Shown piece after piece: positions 1-7,304 of a DNA stretch of 9,243 nucleotides. Below the pieces are notes generated by a model, which saw nothing but the letters and a program-made list of their open reading frames with translations, did not search any database and was not told the origin of the DNA. The position numbers and the translations under genes are program-made. How positions within the stretch are numbered: the first letter of the stretch is position 1; every line of letters starts with the position of its first letter. The stretch is from Chitinophagales bacterium (lineage in GTDB: Bacteria > Bacteroidota > Bacteroidia > Chitinophagales > UBA2359), in the NCBI GenBank assembly GCA_020629335.1, contig JAHDDN010000201.1, forward strand, positions 1-9,243, in the 5' to 3' direction.

Positions 1-138
1 TTAGCGGAATAGCCGCCGAACAGCCGCATAATAACGGACAGCCCGACCTTGCGCCTTTGGTTAACTATGAACAATGAAATATGAATTATGAATGGGTTCG
101 TGCTGCGCACTTCGCTTTACAAGCGCAAGGGAACGCCC
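1..138. repeat. Dispersed intergenic repeat, left copy (inverted relative to 6838-6975)
   Basis: This block matches the reverse complement of 6838-6975 along its whole length, and both copies are 138 bp. The outer 48 bases (1-48 against 6928-6975) differ at only five positions and share the cores GGCTGTTCGGCGGCTA and GGTCGGGCTGTCC. A second conserved part around 96-138 shares TGCTGCGCACTT and AGCGCA-GGGA. Between them lies a degenerate stretch rich in ATGAA and ACTATGAA words. No ORF of note is present. It looks like a mobile or dispersed intergenic repeat family of this genome, and the window may start inside a longer copy. Confidence 0.75.
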
Positions 139-150
139 TAAATAATGATG

Positions 151-190
151 AACTATGAACAAGCAACTATAAACAAGTAACTATAAACAT
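151..190. repeat. 14-bp short tandem repeat, about 2.9 copies
   Basis: AACTATGAACAAGC (151-164), AACTATAAACAAGT (165-178) and AACTATAAACAT (179-190) lie head to tail. They directly follow the 138-bp repeat, whose middle part contains similar ACTATGAA words, so they probably belong to the same low-complexity expansion. No function is evident. Confidence 0.7.
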
Positions 191-236
191 TTTTTTTAGC
201 GGCAAATTTTGCTTTTAGAGGGGATAAGGCCATCTT

Positions 237-398
237 AAGTACCTAAACATAAATAATCATCACTTTTGATTGCTTAATTTTAAGCGGCACTGCGTTATTT
301 TTTTTAGTAATAGCCCTGCTATTGCGTCAAAAAAATGCCTTGTTCAGCATAAAATTAAGCTAATCACGGAAGTGTCGATTATTTTCATTCAGGTACTT
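237..398. repeat. Long imperfect palindrome (about 162 bp) upstream of the START gene
   Basis: The arms begin AAGTACCT (237-244) and end AGGTACTT (391-398). Inward, AATAATCATCACTT is answered by AAGTGTCGATTATT, and GCTTAATTTTAAGC by GCATAAAATTAAGC. Near the centre GGCA plus a T-run pairs with an A-run plus TGCC, and AATAGC (309-314) pairs with GCTATT (318-323) around a CCT loop. Transcribed, it would fold into one long interrupted hairpin. It contains no gene. Together with the repeats to its left it fills the 506-bp gap before the first gene. It is probably a member of a genomic palindrome family, which cannot be shown from one window. Confidence 0.65.
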
Positions 399-411
399 AT
401 AATTCAACAAA

Positions 412-443
412 TTGATATTTGTCGATTTTTATGGGTACTTTAG
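412..443 (+). promoter_or_regulatory. Candidate promoter for the START-domain gene
   Basis: TTG at 412-414 is followed 21 bases later by TACTTTAG (436-443), which fits the Bacteroidota -7 consensus TAnnTTTG except for one base. Transcription would start about 55-60 bases before the ATG at 507. This is a pattern match only; the AT-rich context makes chance matches likely. Confidence 0.35.
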
Positions 444-506
444 ATGCATCAACGAGCGTTGAAAATATGGATTTTATCATTACTTAGTACGATTTAAACA
501 AAACAT

Positions 507-1172
507 ATGTGGACCAAAACATTACTGGCTCTTGTATTCCCTCTTTTTATGATTTTTAATTCTTTGCCTAGTGAAGCTCCCAAGGCTGTTGAGCATAAGT
601 GGACTTTGGGTAAAGAAAAAGATGGGATTAAGGTGTATTCTCGACCGCCATTGGAGGGGAATTTAAATGACACGAAGGCTATTTGTAAAATGAAAGCGGG
701 TGTATTTGATGTCATTGGGCTTTTTAGGGAGTTTCATAATTATCCTGCTTGGATGAATCGTTGTGTGGTGTCGGAATTGTTGGAGCGTGTTTCTTATAAG
801 GAGTATTATGTGTATATGAAAACAGATTTGCCTTGGCCCATGTCTGATAGGGATGTAATTATCCATATTGATGGGGAGGAAAAAGAAGATGGAACGGTCT
901 TATTAAATATGATTGGAAAGCCTGATTTTATACCGCATAAGAAGGGAATTGTTCGTATTCCTTTACTGGAAGGTTATTGGACAATTAAGCCTGCGGCAGG
1001 TGATTCTGTGGAGGTTTCTTATCAAGTAAAAAATGATCCCGGAGGTATGATTCCTAATTGGATGGCTAATTATTCCACTTCAGAAATGCCATATCATACT
1101 TTGTCGCAAATGCGTAATCACTTACATGAATTATTGGCGAATGGTAAGGTGTTTGAGCGGGAGAAGAAGTAA
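507..1172 (+). CDS. Exported START-domain (StAR-related lipid-transfer fold) protein
   Basis: This 221-residue protein has a hydrophobic N-terminal segment (about residues 4-19, KTLLALVFPLFMIF) that looks like a signal peptide, with cleavage near residues 23-25 and no lipobox cysteine. It is therefore probably periplasmic or exported. Residues about 30-215 read as one START/SRPBCC domain: WTLGKEKDGIKVYSR at the start, PAWMNRC, the typical PWPMSDRD motif near residue 110, GYWTIKP, and DPGGMIPNWMAN before the C-terminal helix. START domains form a hydrophobic pocket for lipids or sterols, but the ligand cannot be inferred. The ATG at 507 is chosen because it gives the signal peptide; no clear Shine-Dalgarno is present, which is normal for Bacteroidota. 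It is monocistronic and convergent with the next gene. Confidence 0.85.
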   Translation: MWTKTLLALVFPLFMIFNSLPSEAPKAVEHKWTLGKEKDGIKVYSRPPLEGNLNDTKAICKMKAGVFDVIGLFREFHNYPAWMNRCVVSELLERVSYKEYYVYMKTDLPWPMSDRDVIIHIDGEEKEDGTVLLNMIGKPDFIPHKKGIVRIPLLEGYWTIKPAAGDSVEVSYQVKNDPGGMIPNWMANYSTSEMPYHTLSQMRNHLHELLANGKVFEREKK

Positions 1173-1189
1173 TAAATATGACACAAATT

Positions 1190-1220
1190 GGGCGCACACA
1201 TAGGTGCGCACCTATTTTTT
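1190..1220 (+). terminator. Rho-independent terminator between convergent genes
   Basis: GCGCAC (1192-1197) pairs with GTGCGC (1204-1209) around a 6-base loop. Two further G-C pairs are possible if A1210 is bulged, and a T-run follows at 1215-1220. It lies 20 bases after the START gene stop and overlaps the last codon of the minus-strand gene. The T-run is on the side that serves the plus-strand gene; read from the minus strand the hairpin exists but the T-run is poor. Confidence 0.65.
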
Positions 1221-2630
1221 ACCAAATTCTTTTTCTAGGAATTTTTCTAGGTAGTCGGCTTTGAATTTTTTAGCGATAATTTTCTTGTCTTTGTCTAATA
1301 TCAAAATTCTTGGGGTGGAGGTAATGTCATAACGATAACGGAAGTTAGAACGATTTTTTTCGTCAATTAGATCTTGCCATGGAAAGCCATATTCTTTGGC
1401 TGCTTTATGCCATTTTTTTCTGTCCGTTGCCGTACAGACGCTAAAAATTTTGATATCTTCATCTTTGTATTTTTCGTAGATATCAATCAACTTTGGCGTG
1501 TACTTTTTGCAATGTCCGCATTTTGGGTCCCAGAAGTAAAGTATGGTTATTTGGGCCTCTATTTGGCGCATATTATGCACAACACCCAATGAGTCAGTAA
1601 TGATGATATTAGGCGCATTTTGACCAATTAGAGTAGGGCGCATTGCTTTCGCTCTATCCGTCATTTTTTTGACTTGTTCCTCATTTGCCCATGTGGCTTT
1701 ACCCGAAGCATAAATCTCATCTACCAAATCTACATAAATTGCATCATAGCCCATGATTTTTGATTTTGCAAAGCGGTTAATCAGCTGAATAGCAGTGTAT
1801 TGGTAGACTTTTTCATTAGCAGAAGATTGTTCTAATAAATAATCCGCTGCTCTATGCATAGAGTCAGGCATTGGGTAATTATACTTGTCCAGATATAGAT
1901 TTAATTTTTGATTGAAGATGGGAGTGCGTAAGATGCGTTCATCAGCAAAATCGATATTATCAAAGAAGTGAGTTAAATAATAACGATAGCTGTAAGTAGA
2001 ATCTGCTTTAGCTTTTTCAGGATCATCTAAAGAAGGAACAATACTTGCTTTAAGGAGTTTTACATAAAAAGACTCTGGGTGTTGCTCGATAAAGTCGGCC
2101 CGACTATCCACATTTTTTTTACGAACTTTTTTCAGCTCTTTTTGGAGTCGTTCAATAGCCTTGTCTTGATTGCCAGAGGTATCAGTTTTTAGCACTTTAA
2201 TTTCATCGGCCAGTTGTTTTTCTTTTTCTACGAAAGGTTGATTCTTGTGCATTAATCCGTAGAATAATTTATTCTCCTCCGACTTTTTAATATTCATGTT
2301 CATGACCAGATTAGCCGTGTCGGTTTCTAACTCGATTTCTTGTTCATTGACAACTAATTCAAAATATTTCTTTTTTTCTGGCAAGACAAACAAATAGATA
2401 CCGCCCTCTAATTTTTCTTCTCCTTCAAAAGTGATATAGCCTTTTTTATCAACTTGGGCAGTATCTTTCATAAACTGCTTTTCGCCGAAGTGATAGGCTA
2501 AATAACATTCCCCTTCATTTACCCCTTTAATCTTTGCCTTGATTTTATAGCCATCATCGGCAGCATTCACTAATCCCACATTCAAAATCCCCCCAATCAA
2601 TATTAATAATCCAATAAAAAATCGCATCAT
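1212..2630 (-). CDS. Exported thioredoxin-like protein with DUF4369-like N-terminus
   Basis: This 472-residue protein starts with a clear signal peptide (MMRFFIGLLILIGGILNVGLVNA, cleaved about residue 23). Residues about 28-130 resemble the DUF4369-type beta domain seen before TlpA-like thioredoxins in Bacteroidota (YKIKAKIKG...GECYLAYHFGEKQF...GYITFEGEEKLEGGIYLFV). A charged helical middle region (about 130-330, DUF5106-like) follows. The C-terminal thioredoxin fold (about 340-472) has the redox motif WDPKCGHC, with cysteines at 371 and 374, and the cis-proline loop TSTP (Pro440). It probably acts as a periplasmic thiol-disulfide oxidoreductase; the partner is unknown. The dipeptide is CGHC, as in protein disulfide isomerases, rather than the CPHC common in DsbA. 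It is transcribed alone from a good -33/-7 pair at 2668-2698. Confidence 0.87.
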   Translation of the reverse strand: MMRFFIGLLILIGGILNVGLVNAADDGYKIKAKIKGVNEGECYLAYHFGEKQFMKDTAQVDKKGYITFEGEEKLEGGIYLFVLPEKKKYFELVVNEQEIELETDTANLVMNMNIKKSEENKLFYGLMHKNQPFVEKEKQLADEIKVLKTDTSGNQDKAIERLQKELKKVRKKNVDSRADFIEQHPESFYVKLLKASIVPSLDDPEKAKADSTYSYRYYLTHFFDNIDFADERILRTPIFNQKLNLYLDKYNYPMPDSMHRAADYLLEQSSANEKVYQYTAIQLINRFAKSKIMGYDAIYVDLVDEIYASGKATWANEEQVKKMTDRAKAMRPTLIGQNAPNIIITDSLGVVHNMRQIEAQITILYFWDPKCGHCKKYTPKLIDIYEKYKDEDIKIFSVCTATDRKKWHKAAKEYGFPWQDLIDEKNRSNFRYRYDITSTPRILILDKDKKIIAKKFKADYLEKFLEKEFGKK

Positions 2631-2667
2631 GGTATCTATTTTTTCATCATTCCTTACTCAGGAAACG

Positions 2668-2698
2668 CAAAAGTAAGTCGCTTATTTCTAAAAATCAA
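2668..2698 (-). promoter_or_regulatory. Bacteroidota-type promoter of the thioredoxin-like gene
   Basis: Read on the minus strand, TTG (2696-2698) is followed after 20 bases by TACTTTTG (2668-2675), a perfect match to the -7 consensus TAnnTTTG. Transcription would start near 2660, leaving a leader of about 30 bases before the ATG at 2630. Confidence 0.65.
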
Positions 2699-2741
2699 GT
2701 TAAGGAAGCCTAATACTGTTTTTTATGGCAACTATTTCTAT

Positions 2742-2771
2742 TTGCAAGCCTATTACAAAAATTGTAATTTG
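2742..2771 (+). promoter_or_regulatory. Candidate promoter of the beta-helix gene
   Basis: TTG (2742-2744) lies 20 bases before TAATTTG (2765-2771), which resembles the -7 element TAnnTTTG with one spacer base missing. Transcription would start near 2777, about 24 bases before the ATG at 2801. It is back to back with the promoter at 2668-2698 in a 170-bp divergent intergenic region. Confidence 0.4.
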
Positions 2772-2800
2772 CGCCCTGTAAATCAATAAATTACAAAGAT

Positions 2801-3886
2801 ATGAAATTGCAAGAAGCTTATGATAAGCTAGCAGCAAGTGGAGGCGGAATACTCCCTGTAGCAGCTAAGGTATATAAATTAACTAAATCGCTTAATATTC
2901 ACGCTAATAATGTGAAGATTATAGGGCAAGGTGTAGACAAGTCCATATTGATGGGAGTGGGTATAAATGCCATAGAAATTACTAAAAATGGGGCTGCTTT
3001 AAAGATGGAGGGAGTGAGTGTCAGGACTCGGAAGCCAAAGCCTTTGCAGGGAATGGGCGTTTATGTATATCCTAAATTAACAGTGGATATTCATTTAGAT
3101 AATTGTCATTTTGCTACTGCGCTCAATTCTATTCGTTATCGAAATCATCCCGATAAGACGAGTTTAGGGAGCATTGTCATTCGCAATTGTCAATTTCCAA
3201 GATCTTCTACCAAAACGGCACGAGAGTTTTATTATGAAGGATTGCCCCATAAAGTCATGCTTTGGGGGGCAAAAACAGCCGATAAGCTACTAGACGTCAG
3301 TTATAATCGCTTTTCTAAGCATCCTAAACAACGAAATAAGGCCATTGAGCTATGTATTTGGGGAGATCCAACTAATGGCATGGGAAATGGCCCAATGACG
3401 ATGCGAAAGGGCCTTGTAGTAGGCAATACTTTCAAAGGCGCTACTCGGGAGTGTTTAGCCGTGAGTGATCATCAATACTTTGTAGTAGCCTTCAATGATA
3501 TTAGTGACTCTAAGCGAGTTGGCCTATATGTTATAAGGGGTTATCGAACGAATGTTATGAATAATATAGTCCGAGGCTCTTCCTATAGAGGCCATAGAGT
3601 AGCCCATTTAACGGAGTGTATGTGGTCTTGGAATGAGGTCTATGATTCAGGTACCGAAGATAATACGAAGGTCGGAGTAGGGGGAATGCACATCTCAAAC
3701 AGTCGTAATAATATAATCACTAATAATATTATACGTGCATCCAAAGGATATGCTGTTGCCCTCAATAATGGAAGTAAAGGCAATCGCATATTCAATAATA
3801 AGATCTTGGGTAGTCTGCAAGAGGTATTTGTAGATAGCAATAGTCGACTAAATGAGTATGATTTTCAAGGGGTTAAATTTGGTTAA
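2801..3886 (+). CDS. Right-handed parallel beta-helix protein without a signal peptide
   Basis: This 361-residue protein opens with the classical start of pectate-lyase-like beta-helices (LQEAYDKLAASGGGILPV...YKLTKSLNI...VKIIGQGVDKSILM, residues 3-50). It then shows many short coils with stacked asparagines typical of such helices: VVGNTFKGA, VVAFNDISDS, NVMNNIVRGS, NNIITNNIIRASKGYAVALNNGSKGNRIFNNKILGS. Family members are polysaccharide lyases, hydrolases or epimerases, but no catalytic set is recognised, so the substrate is unknown. The frame upstream is closed by TAA at 2765-2767 and offers no other ATG, so the protein starts directly with the helix cap and has no visible signal peptide, which is unusual for the family. 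It stands alone, with 336 bp of gene-free DNA after it. Confidence 0.8.
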   Translation: MKLQEAYDKLAASGGGILPVAAKVYKLTKSLNIHANNVKIIGQGVDKSILMGVGINAIEITKNGAALKMEGVSVRTRKPKPLQGMGVYVYPKLTVDIHLDNCHFATALNSIRYRNHPDKTSLGSIVIRNCQFPRSSTKTAREFYYEGLPHKVMLWGAKTADKLLDVSYNRFSKHPKQRNKAIELCIWGDPTNGMGNGPMTMRKGLVVGNTFKGATRECLAVSDHQYFVVAFNDISDSKRVGLYVIRGYRTNVMNNIVRGSSYRGHRVAHLTECMWSWNEVYDSGTEDNTKVGVGGMHISNSRNNIITNNIIRASKGYAVALNNGSKGNRIFNNKILGSLQEVFVDSNSRLNEYDFQGVKFG

Positions 3887-4222
3887 GTAATTGATATTCG
3901 CTACCTAAATAATCGATTGAGATAGAGTGGAAAGGAAGTTGTTAGCCAAATGTTAAATTTCTAAAATAACTAAGCCCAAAAATAATAAATGTTTAATTGA
4001 ACCTTTCTAGTGTAAAAAGGTCTTATAATAGTTGTACAAACCCTTAAGAATACTGAAACAATGAAATTAACGTTTTCTACTTGTAAAAATAAATAATCAT
4101 TGCGTTGCAAAAGCCTCACGTAGCGTTGCTATGCTTCGTTTTTGCTCCTTATGCTTATCTATTTTTACTGCGTATAAAAGGGTCAATTTATTATTTCAAT
4201 ATTCCACAAAATACAATTTTAG
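3887..4222. other. Gene-free stretch between beta-helix and DUF5686 genes
   Basis: This 336-bp AT-rich region has no convincing gene. A weak hairpin, ACCTTT (4001-4006) with AAAGGT (4016-4021), might end the beta-helix transcript, but no T-run follows. The palindromic element 4085-4166 is listed separately. No good TAnnTTTG promoter is seen before the ATG at 4223; TACAATTTTA (about 4211-4220) is only a poor match. Confidence 0.5.
4085..4166. repeat. Imperfect palindrome (82 bp) upstream of the DUF5686 gene
   Basis: AAAAATAAATAATCA (4085-4099) is answered by TGCTTATCTATTTTT (4152-4166) with two mismatches. Further in, GCAAAAG pairs with a CGTTTTTGC segment, and the centre is TAGC-GTT-GCTA (4121-4131). 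It would fold into one long interrupted hairpin. It shares the outer word AAATAATCAT with the larger palindrome at 237-398, so the two may be members of one family of intergenic palindromes. No protein is encoded. Confidence 0.6.
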
Positions 4223-6700
4223 ATGAAACAGGCATTGACCTTATTTCTCTTATTTAGTTTATCATTTCTAACACTTCATGCACAAACAAGTGTAGAGGGC
4301 GTCGTTTACGATGCAGAAACTAAAGAAACCCTCCCTTTTGCGACTGTCATTTTTCAAGGTACCACTGAAGGCACCACAACGGATATGGATGGTCGTTACA
4401 CTGTATCAAACACTAATTTAGAGCAAACGACCATCAGTGTCTCTTATCTGGGTTATCAGACTAAGACATATGATGTGGTGCCTGGAAAAACGCAAACCCT
4501 AGACATTTACCTTCCTTCTAATGCACGAAAATTGAAGGAAATCGTCGTTAAGGGGAGTAAGAAGTATGTAAAAGACACGCCTGCAATCACGCTTTTCCGA
4601 AGAGTTGTTAAAAATAAACCTAATCATCGACTAGACGTTTTGGATGCGTACTCCTATGAGGATTACACCAAAATGGAATTCGATATCTATAATATCAAAG
4701 AATCCTTCACCAAGTTCTTTTTGCTTAGACCTTTCAGTTTCGTATTTGAATATACGGACACCACCGACCAAGACATTCCTTATCTACCGGTGCTCTTTAA
4801 AGAGCGCATATCCGACGTTTTCTACCGCAAAGATCCTATGAAAACTAAGCAAGTCGTCAAAGCAGATCATTTTTCTGGCTTTGGCGAAGATGATATAGAA
4901 GATACCGAAATGGTCGATGCCTCTTTCGAGAATATCGACATTTATCAAAATGTAATTGTTTTAGCCGAAAAGAGCTTCATCAGCCCATTTGCTAAAGGCG
5001 CCTTAGCCAGCTATCGCTTCTTCCTAACAGATAGTAGTGTGATGGACAATAAGAAAGCCTATAAGTTAGAGTTTACGCCCAGACGTAAGGGCGATTTATG
5101 CTTCACAGGCCATGCTTGGATAGATGACGAATCAGCTGCTGTAAAGTCCTTAGAGATTTATCTCTTAGACCAAGCCAATCTTAACTTCATCAATACCTTC
5201 CGAGTCAAACAGATATTTACCCATCTCAATGGAGTCCAATGGTTCAAGAAATTGGAACAATTAGAAGTTAGTATTAACCTATCCAAAAACAAAAGGAAGC
5301 AAAGTTTTAGGGTCGTCAAGACCAGTAGTCGGGATAATATCAATATCAATCCCGAATTTGAAAAAGACTTCTTTAAAGGAGATGCGACGGTCATAGAGGA
5401 GAATGCCTATAAGATGCCAGAAGAATATTGGTTAGAAGCCAGACATAACCCACTCACCAAAAATGAAAGCGATGTATTCACGATGGTAGATAGAGTGCAA
5501 GCTTCTAAAGCCTATAAACACTATGTCTGGTGGGGCCATTTCTTTAGCTCTGCCTTTGCCAGAGTAGGCCCAGTAGAGTTAGGTCGTTTCTATCAATTCT
5601 ATACTTGGAATGATTTAGAAGGAACTCGCTACAGAATAGGAGGGAGGCTGAACAGAAAATATTTCAAGCGTAAGTTAGAGATCGAAGGTTATGTAGCCTA
5701 TGGTAGCAAAGATAAATTATGGAAATACCACGCAGGTTTCAAAGCCCGTTTGCCACGTCAAAATAATAAGCGCCACATGATTGGTGGTTACTACAAGTAC
5801 GATTGGTCTAACTATGATAATAAGCATCCCTTCTTAACGCATGATCATATTATAGTGTCTGCCATGAGAACTCAGCCATTAGATAATTTATTCTTAATCA
5901 GAGAAGCCAATGGTTTCTACGAAAAAGAATGGATCAGAGGCTTTCTAAATAAATTCTCCTTAACACATAAAACGATTTATTCATGGCCTGGTAGTTATGA
6001 CTTCACCTTAGAAGATGGTACGACCACCAATGAAAAAATCAATATTACGGAGCTTAGAGTGTTCACAGAATTAGGTTTAGGGAATAAATACTTTAATAGA
6101 GGATTCAAGCGTACCGCCATGAATTTCTCCCGTCCTGTTTTGGACTTAGATTATATCTACAGCCCTAAAGGCTTATTAGGCAGTGATTATGACTACCACA
6201 AAATAGAAATGGGCATCAAGCAAGATTTATCTTCTTACCTTGGTCGTACCCGTTATCAATTTTTTGCGGGTAAAGTCTTCGGTCGAGTGCCTTATCCAGT
6301 CCTGAATATTCATAGAGGAAATGAAGGCTTGGTTTATAATCGTTTTGGCTATAATTCCATGCAAGAATTTGAGTACGCCAGCGATATGTGGGCCGGCTTT
6401 TGGTTCCGCCACAAATTCGATGGCCTCATCTTCAATGCCATTCCACTAGTAAGCAAGCTCAAATGGAGAAGTATCGTTTATTTCAAAGCCCTCGCAGGAG
6501 ATGTCAGTGATGCGAACCAAATTTATCTACAAGGTTCAAGCCTGACGCCTATCGACAATAATTACTACGCAGAATTCGGCATCGGCTTAGACAATGTTTT
6601 CCGTGTTCTAAGAATCAACTTCAACTGGCGACTCACCCAATTAGACAAGCCAGGCATAGAGAAATTTAGCATCAAGATTTACAGCGGAGCAGGACTGTAA
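4223..6700 (+). CDS. DUF5686 outer-membrane protein with carboxypeptidase-regulatory-like domain
   Basis: This 825-residue protein has a signal peptide (MKQALTLFLLFSLSFLTLHAQ, cleaved near residue 20). Residues about 22-105 form a carboxypeptidase-regulatory-like beta sandwich (VEGVVYDAETKETLPFATVIF...TTTDMDGRYTVS...ISVSYLGYQT). LKEIVVKG then links to the DUF5686 region, which begins PAITLFRRVVKNKPNHRLDVLDAYSYEDY. The second half is rich in alternating aromatic/polar beta-strand segments ending in SIKIYSGAGL, consistent with an outer-membrane beta-barrel. The length is typical of the family. DUF5686 proteins are common in Bacteroidota and resemble the first part of TonB-dependent transporters, but no plug domain is seen, and their function is not established. 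It appears monocistronic. Confidence 0.88.
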   Translation: MKQALTLFLLFSLSFLTLHAQTSVEGVVYDAETKETLPFATVIFQGTTEGTTTDMDGRYTVSNTNLEQTTISVSYLGYQTKTYDVVPGKTQTLDIYLPSNARKLKEIVVKGSKKYVKDTPAITLFRRVVKNKPNHRLDVLDAYSYEDYTKMEFDIYNIKESFTKFFLLRPFSFVFEYTDTTDQDIPYLPVLFKERISDVFYRKDPMKTKQVVKADHFSGFGEDDIEDTEMVDASFENIDIYQNVIVLAEKSFISPFAKGALASYRFFLTDSSVMDNKKAYKLEFTPRRKGDLCFTGHAWIDDESAAVKSLEIYLLDQANLNFINTFRVKQIFTHLNGVQWFKKLEQLEVSINLSKNKRKQSFRVVKTSSRDNININPEFEKDFFKGDATVIEENAYKMPEEYWLEARHNPLTKNESDVFTMVDRVQASKAYKHYVWWGHFFSSAFARVGPVELGRFYQFYTWNDLEGTRYRIGGRLNRKYFKRKLEIEGYVAYGSKDKLWKYHAGFKARLPRQNNKRHMIGGYYKYDWSNYDNKHPFLTHDHIIVSAMRTQPLDNLFLIREANGFYEKEWIRGFLNKFSLTHKTIYSWPGSYDFTLEDGTTTNEKINITELRVFTELGLGNKYFNRGFKRTAMNFSRPVLDLDYIYSPKGLLGSDYDYHKIEMGIKQDLSSYLGRTRYQFFAGKVFGRVPYPVLNIHRGNEGLVYNRFGYNSMQEFEYASDMWAGFWFRHKFDGLIFNAIPLVSKLKWRSIVYFKALAGDVSDANQIYLQGSSLTPIDNNYYAEFGIGLDNVFRVLRINFNWRLTQLDKPGIEKFSIKIYSGAGL

Positions 6701-6702
6701 TT

Positions 6703-6830
6703 TAACGTTTTAACCGAATAACTGAATAACGTTTTAACTGACAAATACAATAACTGATTAATATTATTCTTTTTAATAGTTCATCGGTTTGCCAGTTAAT
6801 CAGTTATTACCAGTTTCAACGTTTTAACGT
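6703..6830. repeat. AACGTTTTAAC repeats and 13-bp inverted repeat after the DUF5686 gene
   Basis: AACGTTTTAAC occurs three times (6704-6714, 6728-6738, 6818-6828), the first two within the 15-mer TAACGTTTTAAC(C/T)GA. Between them AATAACTGATTAA (6749-6761) is a perfect inverted repeat with TTAATCAGTTATT (6796-6808), 34 bases apart. The hairpin starts about 50 bases after the stop codon and could shape the 3' end of the transcript, but there is no T-run and the loop is long, so it is not called a terminator. Confidence 0.6.
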
Positions 6831-6837
6831 TAATAAG

Positions 6838-6975
6838 GGGCTTCCCATGCGCTCGCAAATGCAAGTGCGCAGCACATCCCATTCATTATTTATAGTTCAT
6901 CATTCATCGTTCGCCGAAGGCGCGCATGGTCGGGCTGTCCGTTCTCATGTGGCTGTTCGGCGGCTACTCCACTAA
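6838..6975. repeat. Dispersed intergenic repeat, right copy (inverted relative to 1-138)
   Basis: Its reverse complement aligns end to end with 1-138. The best-conserved part is 6928-6975 (43 of 48 bases identical), and a second one, around 6841-6885, carries AAGTGCGCAGCA. The middle part again contains degenerate CATTCAT/TATAGTTCAT words. The two copies enclose all four non-transposon genes of the window. Confidence 0.75.
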
Positions 6976-7026
6976 GGCATATTTGTCTGCCACTGCGTGG
7001 CCAGCCTGCATCTGCCTAAGTTCCGT

Positions 7027-7183
7027 AAGCCCCCTCTCGACGCCACATACCACTTCCATCCCTAAGCCGAAACTAGCGATGAGCGCATAGTGATGAGCGA
7101 TGAGCAAAAAAACTAATCGCTACACGCTATGCGCTCATCGCTAAAAAAGCCCCCTCTCGACGCCACATACCACTCCCATCCCT
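7027..7183. repeat. Tandem repeat array, 120-bp unit with a 17-bp palindrome
   Basis: The unit 7064-7183 begins AAGCCGAAACTAGCG and carries a perfect inverted repeat, TAGCGATGAGCGCATAG (7074-7090) against 7127-7143. It ends with a 37-bp tail (7147-7183: AAGCCCCCTCTCG...CATCCCT). The same tail precedes it at 7027-7063 with one difference (T7055 against C7175). The start of a further unit continues at 8974 after the inserted IS element. At 7062-7064 the tail-to-unit boundary CCCT^AAGCC is still uninterrupted and shows the sequence before insertion. No protein is encoded. Confidence 0.8.
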
Positions 7184-7185
7184 TC

Positions 7186-7196
7186 TATGTTACCTT
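7186..7196. repeat. Subterminal inverted repeat of the IS (transposase-distal end)
   Basis: TATGTTACCTT starts two bases inside the CT junction at 7182-7183. Its reverse complement recurs at the other end as AAGGTAAACATA with one extra base. Confidence 0.7.
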
Positions 7197-7256
7197 CCAA
7201 GGAATTAGTACTATTTTTGCAAAGAAAAATAAATTTCAAGGCATATTTTCTGCATT

Positions 7257-7280
7257 CCTCTAAAATCTTGTTTTTAGAGG
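7257..7280. other. 9-bp perfect hairpin in the IS non-coding end
   Basis: CCTCTAAAA (7257-7265) and TTTTAGAGG (7272-7280) form a perfect 9-bp stem with a 6-base loop. It sits between the element end and the donor-loop-like module, so it would be the last hairpin of an RNA read in the transposase direction (or the first, if read on the plus strand). No T-run follows on either strand. Confidence 0.6.
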
Positions 7281-7304
7281 TCAGTAAATTACCAAATTCA
7301 AAAA

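Noticed and set aside
663..866. Antisense reading frame inside the START gene
   Set aside because: It is a shadow of a well-supported coding region, without domain character or start signal.
2725..2781. An 18-codon frame before the beta-helix gene as a detached signal peptide
   Set aside because: It ends in TAA before the gene, lacks a positively charged start and hydrophobic core, and overlaps the likely promoter.
7212..7219. TATTTTTG as a plus-strand promoter for the guide RNA
   Set aside because: It matches the -7 consensus but has no TTG at a suitable distance; kept only as an argument in the strand question.
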